Positions 10,870 to 19,700 of a stretch of DNA of 64,000 bases are shown one piece after another (the first letter of the stretch is position 1; each line of letters begins with the position of its first letter). The position numbers and the translations under genes are program-made. The notes beneath the pieces are model-generated. The model had not been told where the DNA came from, did no database searches, and was given only the letters and a program-made list of their open reading frames with translations. The stretch spans positions 558,001-622,000 of the forward strand of contig NZ_QXFN01000002.1 in NCBI RefSeq assembly GCF_004886325.1. The letters are read 5' to 3'. Source of the DNA: Cellulomonas telluris (GTDB lineage Bacteria; Actinomycetota; Actinomycetes; Actinomycetales; Cellulomonadaceae).

Positions 10870-10943
10870 GCCCCCGTAGCCCAACCGGCAGAGGCAACCG
10901 GCTTAAACCCGGTCCAGTCCGGGTTCGAACCCCGGCGGGGGCA
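10870..10943 (+). tRNA. tRNA with UAA anticodon (formally Leu) but class I variable loop
   Basis: The cloverleaf is complete. The acceptor GCCCCCG/CGGGGGC has 7 perfect pairs. The D arm has G18G19. The anticodon stem ACCGG/CCGGT has 5 perfect pairs with loop CTTAAAC, putting anticodon TAA at 10904-10906. The T arm is CCGGG-TTCGAAC-CCCGG with discriminator A. CC is encoded at 10944-10945, but the next base is G, so CCA must be completed enzymatically. Normal leucine tRNAs carry a long variable arm; this one has only the five bases CCAGT. Either it is an atypical tRNA-Leu or it is charged by another synthetase. CACGAT at 10855-10860 is a plausible -10. The gene on the other strand stops three bases beyond its 3' end. 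Confidence 0.85.
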
Positions 10944-10946
10944 CCG

Positions 10947-11147
10947 CTACATGTCGCAGTCGCAGACGAGGTTGTACTCGACCACCTGCTCGCCGTCCTC
11001 CGGGCGCGCCCACGCCTCGGCTTCGGTGCGGGAGGCGAAGCGCCGCCCGGCCAGGCGACCGGTGGGCAGCAGCACCCCGACCTCGACGTGCTCGCGCGGG
11101 TCGTCGGCGTCCGCGGCGGGTGCCGCGGCGCCTGCGGTGGGCGTCAT
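10947..11147 (-). CDS. Small protein with Cys-Asp-Cys-Asp C-terminus
   Basis: A 66-residue protein that I do not recognise. An Ala-rich N-terminus is followed by a small alpha/beta-like core (HVEVGVLLPTGRLAGRRFASRTEAEAWAR) and the C-terminus YNLVCDCDM, which could bind a metal (inference). The ATG at 11147 has GGAGG a few bases upstream on the minus strand. The TAG stop lies just three bases from the convergent tRNA. It may be co-transcribed from the PLDc_N-domain gene upstream, about 60 bp away. Confidence 0.7.
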   Translation of the reverse strand: MTPTAGAAAPAADADDPREHVEVGVLLPTGRLAGRRFASRTEAEAWARPEDGEQVVEYNLVCDCDM

Positions 11148-11206
11148 GGGGACCTCCGGTGCGGCGGCGCGTGCTCCCTCGACGCTACGCCGCGGCGCCG
11201 GATCCG

Positions 11207-11617
11207 TCAGGCCGGGTCGCGCGGCTGCGGCGTGCCCTCGGGCGACTCGGTCGCCTGCTCGCGCGCCCGCAGCTGGGCCTCCCAGTCCCGGAGCATCTGC
11301 TCGTGCAGCGCGTCGGAGCGTCGCTCCTCGGCGCGGCGGCGCTCCTCCTCGGCGGCGTCCTCGCCGAATCGGCGGGGGCGCTCGTGCTCGGGGAAGCCTG
11401 CCGTCGCGGTGGACGGCCACGGCACGGCCCGCCGCGGGGTCTGCGGACGGCCGGCGACCAGCCACGCGACCCCGCCGGCGATCGGCAGGAAGACGATGAG
11501 GACGATCCACCAGCCCTTGGACAGGTTCCGCACGCGGTCCCCGTCGGACTGGACGCAGTCGATCAGGCAGTAGACGAGCAGGGCGAGCTCGACGACGAAC
11601 GGCAGGAAGCGCAGCAC
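11207..11617 (-). CDS. PLDc_N-domain membrane protein
   Basis: A 136-residue protein with two transmembrane helices in the PLD-nuclease-N-terminal (PLDc_N) arrangement: LRFLPFVVELALLVYCLIDC, then VRNLSKGWWIVLIVFLPIAGGVAWLVAGRP. A hydrophilic, charged C-terminal helix follows (EEERRRAEERRSDALHEQML) that may form a coiled coil. The GTG at 11617 has GGAGGGG at good spacing. Stand-alone PLDc_N proteins are common in actinobacteria and have no assigned function. Confidence 0.85.
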   Translation of the reverse strand: MLRFLPFVVELALLVYCLIDCVQSDGDRVRNLSKGWWIVLIVFLPIAGGVAWLVAGRPQTPRRAVPWPSTATAGFPEHERPRRFGEDAAEEERRRAEERRSDALHEQMLRDWEAQLRAREQATESPEGTPQPRDPA

Positions 11618-11784
11618 GAGGTCCCCTCCGACGGGCACGGGTGCGGGCGTGGCGACGGGGGGACGGTAGCGCCGAGCGGGTGGTCCCCGTGGGCGTTCCG
11701 CACGGCCGTCCCGCCCTGCGTCACCCGGACGGCCCCGCCCGGCCGCTGCGGCCGGGGTGGTGCGCATCACGGTGGACGAGGTTA

Positions 11785-11816
11785 TGAGGTTAGGCGTGCC
11801 TTTGTTAGGTTCGCCT
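11785..11816 (+). promoter_or_regulatory. Iron boxes (DtxR/IdeR/DmdR type) upstream of siderophore ABC operon
   Basis: The 19-mer at 11785-11803 matches the IdeR consensus at about 13 of 19 positions and keeps the GGTTAGGC core. A second half-site-like TTAGGTTCGCCT follows at about 11805-11816. Both lie 60-90 bp before the binding-protein start, so an iron-loaded DtxR-family repressor probably controls the operon. Confidence 0.75.
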
Positions 11817-11873
11817 CTGTGGCCGGGGCGCGCACCGGGCACGGCCTCGTCCCACCCACCCCAGGAGACCCAC

Positions 11874-12836
11874 GTGTCCACCCGCCTGCGCGGCGCGGCC
11901 CTCGCCGCCGCCGCCGCCCTCGCCCTCGGCGCGTGCGCCGGGACGGCCGGCGCCAGCGACGACGCCGACGCCACCCCCGCGACGGACGCCCCCACGACCG
12001 TCACGGTCAGCCACGCCCAGGGCGAGACGGAGGTGCCGTTCCAGCCGGAGACCGTCGTGACGTTCGACCTCGCGTCGCTCTCGACGCTCGACGCCCTCGG
12101 CGTCGAGGTGGCCGGCCTGCCCAAGCAGAACCTGCCGGGCGACCTCGCCTCCTACGCGAGCGACGAGTACACCGACGTCGGAACCCTGTTCGAGCCCGAC
12201 TACGAGGTCGTCAACGGGCTCGAGCCGGACCTCATCATCGTCGCCGGCCGCTCGTCCGAGGCGCTGCCGGAGCTCGACAAGATCGCGCCGACGATCGACC
12301 TGTCCAACGACTGGGCCGACTTCCACGGGTCCGTCGTCGCCAACAGCGAGGTGCTCGGCGAGATCTTCGGCCTCGAGGACGAGGTCGCGCAGATGGCCGC
12401 CGACCTCGACGCGTCGATCGAGGAGGTGCGCGCCGCCGCGGCGGACGCCGGCACGGGCCTCATCCTGCTCACGGCGGGGGGCAAGGCCACCGCGTACGGA
12501 CCGGGGTCGCGCTTCGGCTTCCTGCACGACACGCTGGGCGTCGTGCCCGCCGTCGAGGACGTCGAGGCCGCCACGCACGGCGAGGCCGTCTCGTTCGAGT
12601 TCGTCGCCGAGGCCGCTCCCGAGTGGCTGTTCGTCCTCGACCGCGACGCGGCGGTCGGCGAGGAGTCGCAGGCCGCGGAGCAGGTGCTCGACAACCCGCT
12701 CGTGCACGGCACCCCCGCGTGGCAGCAGGACCACGTCGTCCACCTCGACGGCGCGGCCTGGTACGTCGTCAACGGCGGCCTGCCGACGCTGCAGGGCATG
12801 ACCGACGAGATCGCGGCCGCCCTCGGCGTGCAGTGA
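11874..12836 (+). CDS. Siderophore-iron ABC transporter substrate-binding lipoprotein
   Basis: A 320-residue binding protein of the FatB/CeuE/YclQ type. A signal peptide ends in the lipobox LGAC, and a Thr/Asp-rich spacer follows. The bilobal helical-backbone fold shows VVTFDLASLSTLDALGVEVAGLP, the PDLIIVAGRSSE region, LLTAGGKATAYGPGSRFGFLHDTLGV and WLFVLDRDAA. It captures ferric siderophore outside the membrane and hands it to the two permeases. GTG 11874 has AGGAG at 11863-11867. The stop overlaps the first permease by GTGA. Iron boxes lie upstream. The siderophore (catecholate or other) cannot be read from sequence. Confidence 0.95.
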   Translation: MSTRLRGAALAAAAALALGACAGTAGASDDADATPATDAPTTVTVSHAQGETEVPFQPETVVTFDLASLSTLDALGVEVAGLPKQNLPGDLASYASDEYTDVGTLFEPDYEVVNGLEPDLIIVAGRSSEALPELDKIAPTIDLSNDWADFHGSVVANSEVLGEIFGLEDEVAQMAADLDASIEEVRAAAADAGTGLILLTAGGKATAYGPGSRFGFLHDTLGVVPAVEDVEAATHGEAVSFEFVAEAAPEWLFVLDRDAAVGEESQAAEQVLDNPLVHGTPAWQQDHVVHLDGAAWYVVNGGLPTLQGMTDEIAAALGVQ

Positions 12837-13909
12837 CCGCGACCACCCCCGCGACGCGGCCCGTCCCCGGTGCACCCGCCGGGGGCGGGCCGCGGCGTGC
12901 CGTCGCCCCGGCACCGGTCGCGGCGCCGGCACCCCGTCGGGGGCGGTGGGTGCTCGTCGCGGCCGCGTGGCTGCTGCCGGCGCTCGCGGTCGTGAGCCTC
13001 TTCGTCGGGGTCGCGGACGTCCGGCCCGTCGACCTGCTGCGCCTCGACCCCGACGCGTGGGGACTCGTGGCCGTGAGCCGCGGGCCACGCACGGCGGCGC
13101 TGCTGCTGGCGGGTGCGTCGACGGCCGTCGTCGGGACGATCATGCAGATGCTCGCGCGCAACCGGTTCGCCGAGCCCTCGACGACCGGCACCGTGGAGTT
13201 CGCCCTCCTGGGCCTGCTCGTCGTCACGATCGCCGCCCCCGCGCTGCCCGTGGCGGCGAAGATCGTCGCCGCGACCGCCTTCGCGCTGGCCGGCACGGCG
13301 CTGTTCCTCGCGGTGCTGCGCCGCGTGCCGCTGCGCTCCCCGCTCGTGGTGCCGCTCGTCGGCATCGTGCTGGGCGGGGTCGTCTCCGCCGTCGCCACCT
13401 TCATCGCCTACCGCACCGACCTGCTGCAGGCGCTCGGCGCGTGGTCGACGGGCGACTTCTCGGGCGTCCTCGCCGGCCGCTACGAGACGCTGTGGGTCGC
13501 CGGTGCGCTGGCCGTCGTCGCGTACGTCGCCGCCGACCGGTTCACGGTCGCGGGCCTCGGCGAGGCCTTCACGACCAACCTCGGCCTGGACCACCGCCGC
13601 ACCATGGTGCTCGGGCTGGTGCTCGTCTCGGTCGTGTCCGCCGTCGTGGTCGTCACCGTCGGCGTCGTGCCGTTCCTCGGGCTCGTCGTGCCGAACGTCG
13701 TGAGCCTGCTGCGCGGCGACGACGTGCGCCGCACGCTGCCGTGGGTCGCGACGCTCGGCGCCGCGCTCGTGCTCGCGTGCGACCTGCTCGGGCGCCTCGT
13801 GCGGTACCCGTACGAGGTGCCGGTGGGCGTCGTCGTCGGCGTCGTCGGGTCGGTGCTGTTCCTCTGGCTGCTGCTGCGGCGCGACACCGGGGCCGGTCGT
13901 GTCGGCTGA
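12833..13909 (+). CDS. Iron-siderophore ABC permease 1 (FecCD family, YclN-like)
   Basis: A 358-residue membrane permease of the BtuC/FecCD fold. A long Pro/Ala/Arg-rich N-terminal tail (about 35 residues) precedes roughly nine transmembrane helices. Signature regions include RGPRTAALLLAGASTAVVGTIMQML, NRFAEPSTTGT, ALGAWSTGDFSG and GVVPFLGLVVPNVVSLLRGDD, where the helical G-L motif contacts the ATPase. It starts at GTG 12833, overlapping the binding-protein stop by 4 bp, and overlaps the next permease by 11 bp. The two permeases probably form a heterodimer. Confidence 0.95.
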   Translation: MTATTPATRPVPGAPAGGGPRRAVAPAPVAAPAPRRGRWVLVAAAWLLPALAVVSLFVGVADVRPVDLLRLDPDAWGLVAVSRGPRTAALLLAGASTAVVGTIMQMLARNRFAEPSTTGTVEFALLGLLVVTIAAPALPVAAKIVAATAFALAGTALFLAVLRRVPLRSPLVVPLVGIVLGGVVSAVATFIAYRTDLLQALGAWSTGDFSGVLAGRYETLWVAGALAVVAYVAADRFTVAGLGEAFTTNLGLDHRRTMVLGLVLVSVVSAVVVVTVGVVPFLGLVVPNVVSLLRGDDVRRTLPWVATLGAALVLACDLLGRLVRYPYEVPVGVVVGVVGSVLFLWLLLRRDTGAGRVG

Positions 13910-14906
13910 CCTCGCCGCGCGCGCCGGCACCGCGCTCCCCGCGGCCGACCGCCGCCGGGCGCGCCCGGGCCTCGCCCTGACCGTCCTCGCCGCGCTCGTC
14001 GTCGTCGCGGCCGCCGCGTTCCTCACGGTCGGCGCCACCGGGTCGTGGTCGTTCGTCCTGCCGTTCCGGGCGACGAAGCTCGCGGGCCTGGCCGTGGTCG
14101 GGACCGCGGTCGCGGTCGCGACCGTGCTCTTCCAGACCGTCACCGCGAACCGGATCCTCACGCCGTCGCTGCTGGGCATGGACGCGATGTTCACCCTCGT
14201 GCAGACGGTGCTCGTGTTCGTGCTCGGCGGCGCGGCGCTGGCCGCGCTGCCGGCGACCGGCATGTTCCTCGGCCAGGTCGTCGTCATGGTCGGGTGCGCC
14301 GTCGTTCTGTTCGGGTGGCTGTTCGGGGGGCAGCGGCGCTCGCTGCACCTGCTGCTGCTCGTCGGCGTCGTGCTCGGCACGCTGCTGCGCAGCGCGTCCG
14401 GGATGCTGCAGCGGATCATGGACCCGAACGAGTTCGCGGTCCTCACCAACCGGCTGTTCGCGTCGTTCAACGCGATCGACGACACGCTGCTCGGCATCAC
14501 GGCCGCGCTCGTCGCCGCGGGGTGCGCGTTCGCGTGGCACCGCCGGCACGTGCTCGACGTGCTCGCCCTCGGGCGCGAGTGCGCGACGGGCCTCGGCGTG
14601 CCGTACCGGCGCGCGGTGCTGGAGGTGCTCGTGGTCGTGGCCGTCCTCGTCTCCGCGTCGACCGCGCTCGTGGGGCCCGTGACGTTCCTCGGCCTGCTCG
14701 TCGCGAACGTCGCGTACGTCGTGCTCGGCACGCACCAGCACCGCTGGGTGCTGCCGGGCGCGGCGCTGGTCTCGACGCTCTTCCTCGTCGCCGGGCAGGT
14801 CGTGCTCGAGCACGCGCTCGGCTTCGACACGAGCCTCGGCGTCGTCATCGAGCTCGTCGGCGGGGTGCTGTTCCTCGTCCTGCTCGTCCGCGGGGCCGCG
14901 CGGTGA
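13899..14906 (+). CDS. Iron-siderophore ABC permease 2 (FecCD family, YclO-like)
   Basis: A 335-residue second permease. An N-terminal cytoplasmic tail precedes the multi-helix core: RATKLAGLAVVGTAVAVATVLFQTVTANRILTPSLLGMD, the ASGMLQRIMDPNEFAVLTNRLFASFN loop, GRECATGLGVPYRR and the ATPase-coupling GPVTFLGLLVANVAYVVLGTHQHR. It starts at GTG 13899 inside the end of permease 1. The paralogous pair is characteristic of YclNOPQ/CeuBCDE systems. The ATPase follows after 40 bp. Confidence 0.95.
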   Translation: MSADLAARAGTALPAADRRRARPGLALTVLAALVVVAAAAFLTVGATGSWSFVLPFRATKLAGLAVVGTAVAVATVLFQTVTANRILTPSLLGMDAMFTLVQTVLVFVLGGAALAALPATGMFLGQVVVMVGCAVVLFGWLFGGQRRSLHLLLLVGVVLGTLLRSASGMLQRIMDPNEFAVLTNRLFASFNAIDDTLLGITAALVAAGCAFAWHRRHVLDVLALGRECATGLGVPYRRAVLEVLVVVAVLVSASTALVGPVTFLGLLVANVAYVVLGTHQHRWVLPGAALVSTLFLVAGQVVLEHALGFDTSLGVVIELVGGVLFLVLLVRGAAR

Positions 14907-14946
14907 CCGCGTCCGTCCCCCCGTCCGTCCGTCCGAAGGAGCACCC

Positions 14947-15705
14947 GTGATCGAGGTCCGCGGCGTCACGAAGCGCTACGGCGCCACCACGGTCGTCGAC
15001 GACGTCTCGCTCGACGTGCCGGACGGCGGGCTGGTCGCCCTCATCGGCCCGAACGGCGCCGGCAAGTCCACGCTGCTGTCGATCATGTCCCGGCTGCTGC
15101 CCGCCGACGCCGGCACGGTCCTCGTCGACGGCATGGACGTGACGACGACGCGCAGCGACGTGCTCGCCCGGCGGCTGGCGATCCTGCGGCAGGACGCGCA
15201 CGTCGGCTCGCGGCTGACGGTCCGGGACCTCGTGACGTTCGGGCGCTACCCCCACAGCAAGGGCCGGTACACCGTCGAGGACCGTGCGCACGTCGAGCGG
15301 GCGCTCGACTTCCTCGACCTGCAGCCGTTCGCGGACCGGTTCCTCGACGAGCTGTCGGGCGGGCAGCGCCAGCGCGCGTTCGTCGCGATGGTGCTGTGCC
15401 AGGACACCGACCACGTGCTGCTCGACGAGCCGCTGAACAACCTCGACCTGCGGCACGCGGTGGGCATGATGCGCCTGCTGCGCCGCGCGACCGACGAGCT
15501 CGGCAAGACGGTCGTCGTCGTGCTGCACGACATCAACGTCGCGTCGTGCTGGTCCGACCGGATCGTCGCGATGAAGGACGGGCGGGTCGCGCACGACGGG
15601 CCGCCGGCCGAGGTCGTGCGGCCCGAGGTGCTGTCCGACGTCTACGACCTCGACGTCGCGGTGCACGAGCTGGACGGGCAGCTCATCGGCACGTACTACC
15701 GCTGA
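14947..15705 (+). CDS. Iron-siderophore ABC transporter ATP-binding protein
   Basis: A 252-residue ATPase. Walker A is GPNGAGKS (near residue 35), the Q-loop is in LAILRQDAHV, the signature is LSGGQRQRAFVAM, Walker B is HVLLDEPLNNLD and the switch His is in VVVLHDINVASC. It energises the two preceding permeases. GTG 14947 is preceded by GAAGGAG. The last codons run to within six bases of the convergent siderophore-interacting protein gene; a small TGACC/GGTCA stem overlaps both stops. Confidence 0.96.
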   Translation: MIEVRGVTKRYGATTVVDDVSLDVPDGGLVALIGPNGAGKSTLLSIMSRLLPADAGTVLVDGMDVTTTRSDVLARRLAILRQDAHVGSRLTVRDLVTFGRYPHSKGRYTVEDRAHVERALDFLDLQPFADRFLDELSGGQRQRAFVAMVLCQDTDHVLLDEPLNNLDLRHAVGMMRLLRRATDELGKTVVVVLHDINVASCWSDRIVAMKDGRVAHDGPPAEVVRPEVLSDVYDLDVAVHELDGQLIGTYYR

Positions 15706-15711
15706 CCGGGG

Positions 15712-16605
15712 TCAGTCGAGACCCGCCGCGGCCTCCGCGGCCTCGATCTGGGCGGCCCACTCGCGCTTGGCCGCGCGCCAGCCCTCGTCGTCCGCCCCGA
15801 GGCGCCAGTAGCCCGAGATGGACAGGTCGCCGCGCGCGACCCGGCGCTCGGCGCGCAGGTAGGCCCGCAGCTCCTTCACCGCACCGGCCTCGCCGTGCAC
15901 GAACGCGCACACCCGCTCGGTCGGCCAGGTCCACGCGCGCACGGCGTCGACCAGGGCCACGCCGGGCACGCCCGTGCCCGTGTGCACCCAGCGCACCTCG
16001 ACCCCGGCGGGGGCGTCGAGCGTGATCTCCTCGTCCGCGTCGTGCACCTCGAGGACCGCGAGCCCGACGGCGTCGCGCGGCAGCCGCTCGAGCGCGACGG
16101 CGACCGCCGGCAGCGCGCTCGCGTCGCCCACGAGCAGGTGGGACGCCGCGGTCGGGTCGGGCGACCACGCGCCACCGGGGCCGAGCACGAGCACCTCGTC
16201 GCCGGGCTGCGCAGCCACCGCCCAGGGACCGGCGAGGCCCTCGTCGCCGTGCACGACGAAGTCCAGGGTCAGCTCGTGCGTCGCGGGGTCGTAGGCGCGC
16301 ACGGTGTAGGCACGCAGGCGCACCTCCTCGCCGGGCGGGAGGGACGCCTTCAGCGCCTCGCCGTCGATGCGGCCGTCGGGCCCGAGGGGACGCGGTCCGG
16401 GCGGGGCGAAGCCGAGCTTGACGTACGAGTCGGCGTGCTCCGGGGTGTCGAACGGCGCCATGCCGGGACCGCCGAGGACGACCCGCGCCAGGCGGGGCGT
16501 GAGCCGCTCGGTGCGCACCACCTGCGCCAGCACGGGTGCGGGGCGCCGGCGGGGCGCCGTGGGGGAGGTCTGGGGCGTGGTGGTCGGGGCACTGGAGGAC
16601 GTCAC
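15712..16605 (-). CDS. Siderophore-interacting protein (FAD-dependent ferric-siderophore reductase)
   Basis: A 297-residue SIP/ViuB-family reductase. The N-terminal ferredoxin-reductase beta barrel carries the FAD motif RAYTVR. The C-terminal NAD(P)H-binding SIP domain has HLLVGDASALPAVAVALERLP and the terminal ISGYWRLGADDEGWRAAKREW typical of the family. It releases iron by reducing imported ferric siderophore in the cytosol. GTG 16605 sits seven bases from a minus-strand TAGGCT -10 that is embedded in a near-perfect iron box, so the transcript is probably leaderless and iron-repressed. It is convergent with the matching transporter operon. Confidence 0.95.
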   Translation of the reverse strand: MTSSSAPTTTPQTSPTAPRRRPAPVLAQVVRTERLTPRLARVVLGGPGMAPFDTPEHADSYVKLGFAPPGPRPLGPDGRIDGEALKASLPPGEEVRLRAYTVRAYDPATHELTLDFVVHGDEGLAGPWAVAAQPGDEVLVLGPGGAWSPDPTAASHLLVGDASALPAVAVALERLPRDAVGLAVLEVHDADEEITLDAPAGVEVRWVHTGTGVPGVALVDAVRAWTWPTERVCAFVHGEAGAVKELRAYLRAERRVARGDLSISGYWRLGADDEGWRAAKREWAAQIEAAEAAAGLD

Positions 16606-16624
16606 ATAGGTGAGCCTAACCTCC
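16606..16624 (-). promoter_or_regulatory. Near-consensus iron box over the SIP promoter
   Basis: Read on the minus strand, the 19-mer matches the IdeR/DmdR consensus at about 15 of 19 positions, including an unbroken AGGTTAGGCT. It contains the TAGGCT -10 and abuts the GTG start codon, so repressor binding would occlude RNA polymerase directly. Confidence 0.85.
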
Positions 16625-16795
16625 GTCGTGAGGGGAACCCACGGCTGTCCGTCGCTCCCGGCAGCGCCCGTGCGACGATGGCGACGCAGGTCACACCCGC
16701 AGTCCGGGAACCTGTTGCCGCAGGCACACGTTCCGCGATCGACCACCCCGTCCCAGCCCGGACCGGCGCGCGTGCCGGCCGCCCACGGAGGACCC

Positions 16796-19700
16796 ATGTC
16801 CCGGCTCGCCCGGCTGTCGCTCGCCAACCGGTCCGTCGTCGCGCTGATCACCGTGGCGATCGCGGTGTTCGGCTGGATCAGCCTCGGCTCCCTGAAGTCC
16901 GAGCTCATCCCGTCGCTGCAGATCCCCACGGCCGTCGTCGTCGCGGTCGACCCCGGCTCGTCGCCGCAGCTCGTCGAGCAGCAGCTCACCGAGCCGATCG
17001 AGCAGGCGATCTCGGCCGTCGACGACGTGGAGTCGGTGACGTCGACGTCCGCGACCTCGGTGTCGACGACGACCGTCGAGCTCACCTACGGCATCGACGT
17101 CGAGGGTGCGGCGGGCGACGTCCAGCGGGCCGTCGACCGCATCCGCTCGCAGCTGCCCGAGGGTGTCGAGCCGACCGTCATCACCGGCTCGATCGAGGAC
17201 CTCCCGGTCGTCCAGCTCGCCGTCGCCGGCACGCCCGACGACGTGGCCGACGGTGAGGACCCGCAGGCCGCGCTCGCCCGCGTGGTCGAGGAGACCGTCG
17301 TGCCCCGCCTCGAGCAGGTCGAGGGCGTGCGCGACGTGACCCTCTCGGGCGTCGCCGACGAGGCCGTCACCGTCACGCTCGACCTGCCCGCGCTCACCGC
17401 CGCCGGCCTGTCGCCCACCGCGGTGCAGTCCGTGCTGGAGGACAACGGGGTGGTCCTGCCCACCGGCACCGTCGAGGACGGGGACCTGACGCTGTCGGTG
17501 CAGGCGGGCTCCGAGATCACGTCGGTGGAGGACCTCGAGGGGCTGCCCCTGCTCGGCTCGGCCACCGGTGCGCCGGTCGCGCTCGGCGACGTCGCCGACG
17601 TCGTCGTCGCCCCCGTCCCGGCCACGTCCTTCTCGCGCCTGGACGGCGAGCCGGCGCTCGCCGTCGCCCTGACGAAGACGCCCGCGGGCAACACCGTCGA
17701 CGTGTCGCACGGCGCGCAGGAGGCGGTCGACGAGCTGCGCGCGCAGCTCGGCGACGGCGTCGACGTCGAGGTCGTGTTCGACCAGGCCCCGTTCATCGAG
17801 GAGTCGATCGAGGGCCTCGCCACCGAGGGCGGCCTGGGCCTCGTGTTCGCGGTCGTCGTGATCCTGCTGTTCCTGCGCTCGCTGCGCTCGACGCTCGTCT
17901 CGGCGATCTCGATCCCGCTGTCCCTGCTCGTCACGTTCATCGGGCTGCGGGTCGGCGGGTACTCCCTCAACATCCTCACGCTGGGCGCGATGACCATCGC
18001 GATCGGGCGCGTCGTGGACGACTCGATCGTCGTCATCGAGAACATCAAGCGGCACCTGTCGTACGGCGAACCCAAGCGCGAGGCGATCACGACGGCCGTG
18101 CGGGAGGTGGCGGCCGCCATCACCGCAGCCACCGTGGCGACCGCGGCGGTGTTCCTGCCGATCGCGCTGGTCGGCGGCATGGTCGGCGAGCTGTTCCGGC
18201 CGTTCGCCGTGACGACCGCGGTGGCGCTCGCGGCGTCGCTGCTCGTGTCGCTGACGATCGTCCCCGTCCTGGCCTACTGGTTCGTGCGCGCCGACGGCGC
18301 GGACGCCGCGCAGGCGGAGCAGCAGCGCCACGCGGCCGAGGAGAAGGAGCGGCGCGGCCTGCTGCAGCGCGGCTACCTCGCGACGCTGCGCGGCTCGCTC
18401 GCGCACCCGGTGCTGACGGTCCTCGCCGCGGTCGCGGTGCTCGCCGGCACGGTCGGCCTGTCGACCCGCCTGGAGACGAACTTCCTCGGGGACGCCGGCC
18501 AGGACACGCTCACCGTGACGGAGACGTTCCCCGCGGGCACGTCGCTGGACGCGCAGGACGCCGCGGCCCGCGAGACCGAGGACGCGCTGCTCGGCGTCGA
18601 CGGCGTCGAGACCGTGCAGACCACGGTCGGGTCCGCGGGCGGGCTGGAGTCGGCGTTCGGCGGCGGGTCCACCCCGCGCGCCACGTACGCGCTCACGCTC
18701 GCGCCCGACGGCGACAACGCCGCCGTCGAGGCGGACGTGCGCGACGCGGTCGGCGGCCTGACGGACGGCACCCACGGGGACGTCGTCGTGGCGGGCGCCG
18801 ACGCGGCCTTCGGCTCCTCCACGGTGGACGTCGTCGTGCAGGCGGACGACACCGACGAGCTCGCGGACCTGGCGTCGCGCGTCCAGGAGGCCGTCGAGGG
18901 GGTCGAGGGCACGACCGACGTGACGAACAACCTCTCCGCGGCCCAGCCGACGGTGCAGGTGACGGTGGACCGCGAGGCGGCCGCCGCGGCGGGCCTCACC
19001 GAGACGGCGGTCGTCGGCACGGTGGCCGGGCTGCTCAGCCCGCAGCCCGTGGGCACGGTCGACCTCGGCAACGGCCCGCTCGACGTGACGGTCGTCGCGA
19101 CCGCCGCCCCCGGCACCGTGGACGAGCTCGAGCAGCTCGTGCTGCCGACGCCCGCGGGCGTCGTCCCGCTCACCGCGGTCGCGAGCGTCGAGACGGTCGA
19201 GGTGCCGGTGTCCGTCACCCGCATCGACGGGCGTCGTGCGGCGACCGTCTCCGCGACGCCCGAGGGGCAGGACCTGGGCGCCCTCACCGAGCGCCTGCGC
19301 ACCGCGCTCGAGGACGTCGACGTGCCTGCCGGCGCGAGCGTGGAGGTCGGCGGCGTCGCGGCCGACCAGGAGGAGGCGTTCGCCGACCTCGGGCTCGCGC
19401 TGCTCGTGGCGATCGCGATCGTCTACGTCGTCATGGTCGCGACGTTCCGGTCGCTGCTGCAGCCGGTGATCCTCATGGTGTCGGTGCCGTTCGCGGCGAC
19501 GGGCGCGCTGATCGGCCTGCTGCTCACGGGCACGCCGCTCGGCGTCCCGGCGCTCATCGGCGTGCTCATGCTGGTCGGCATCGTCGTGACGAACGCGATC
19601 GTCCTCATCGACCTCGTGAACCAGTACCGGGAGCGGGGCCGGGACCTCGACGACGCGGTCATGGAGGGCTCGCGCAAGCGTCTGCGGCCGATCGTCATGA

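Noticed and set aside
10870-10943. tRNA as an integration site for a mobile element
   Set aside because: No integrase, excisionase or repeated tRNA 3' end is seen nearby, and the flanking genes are ordinary chromosomal genes.
15706-15711. Intergenic terminator between the iron ATPase and SIP genes
   Set aside because: Only a 5-bp TGACC/GGTCA stem spans the six-base gap, too weak to call a terminator with confidence.
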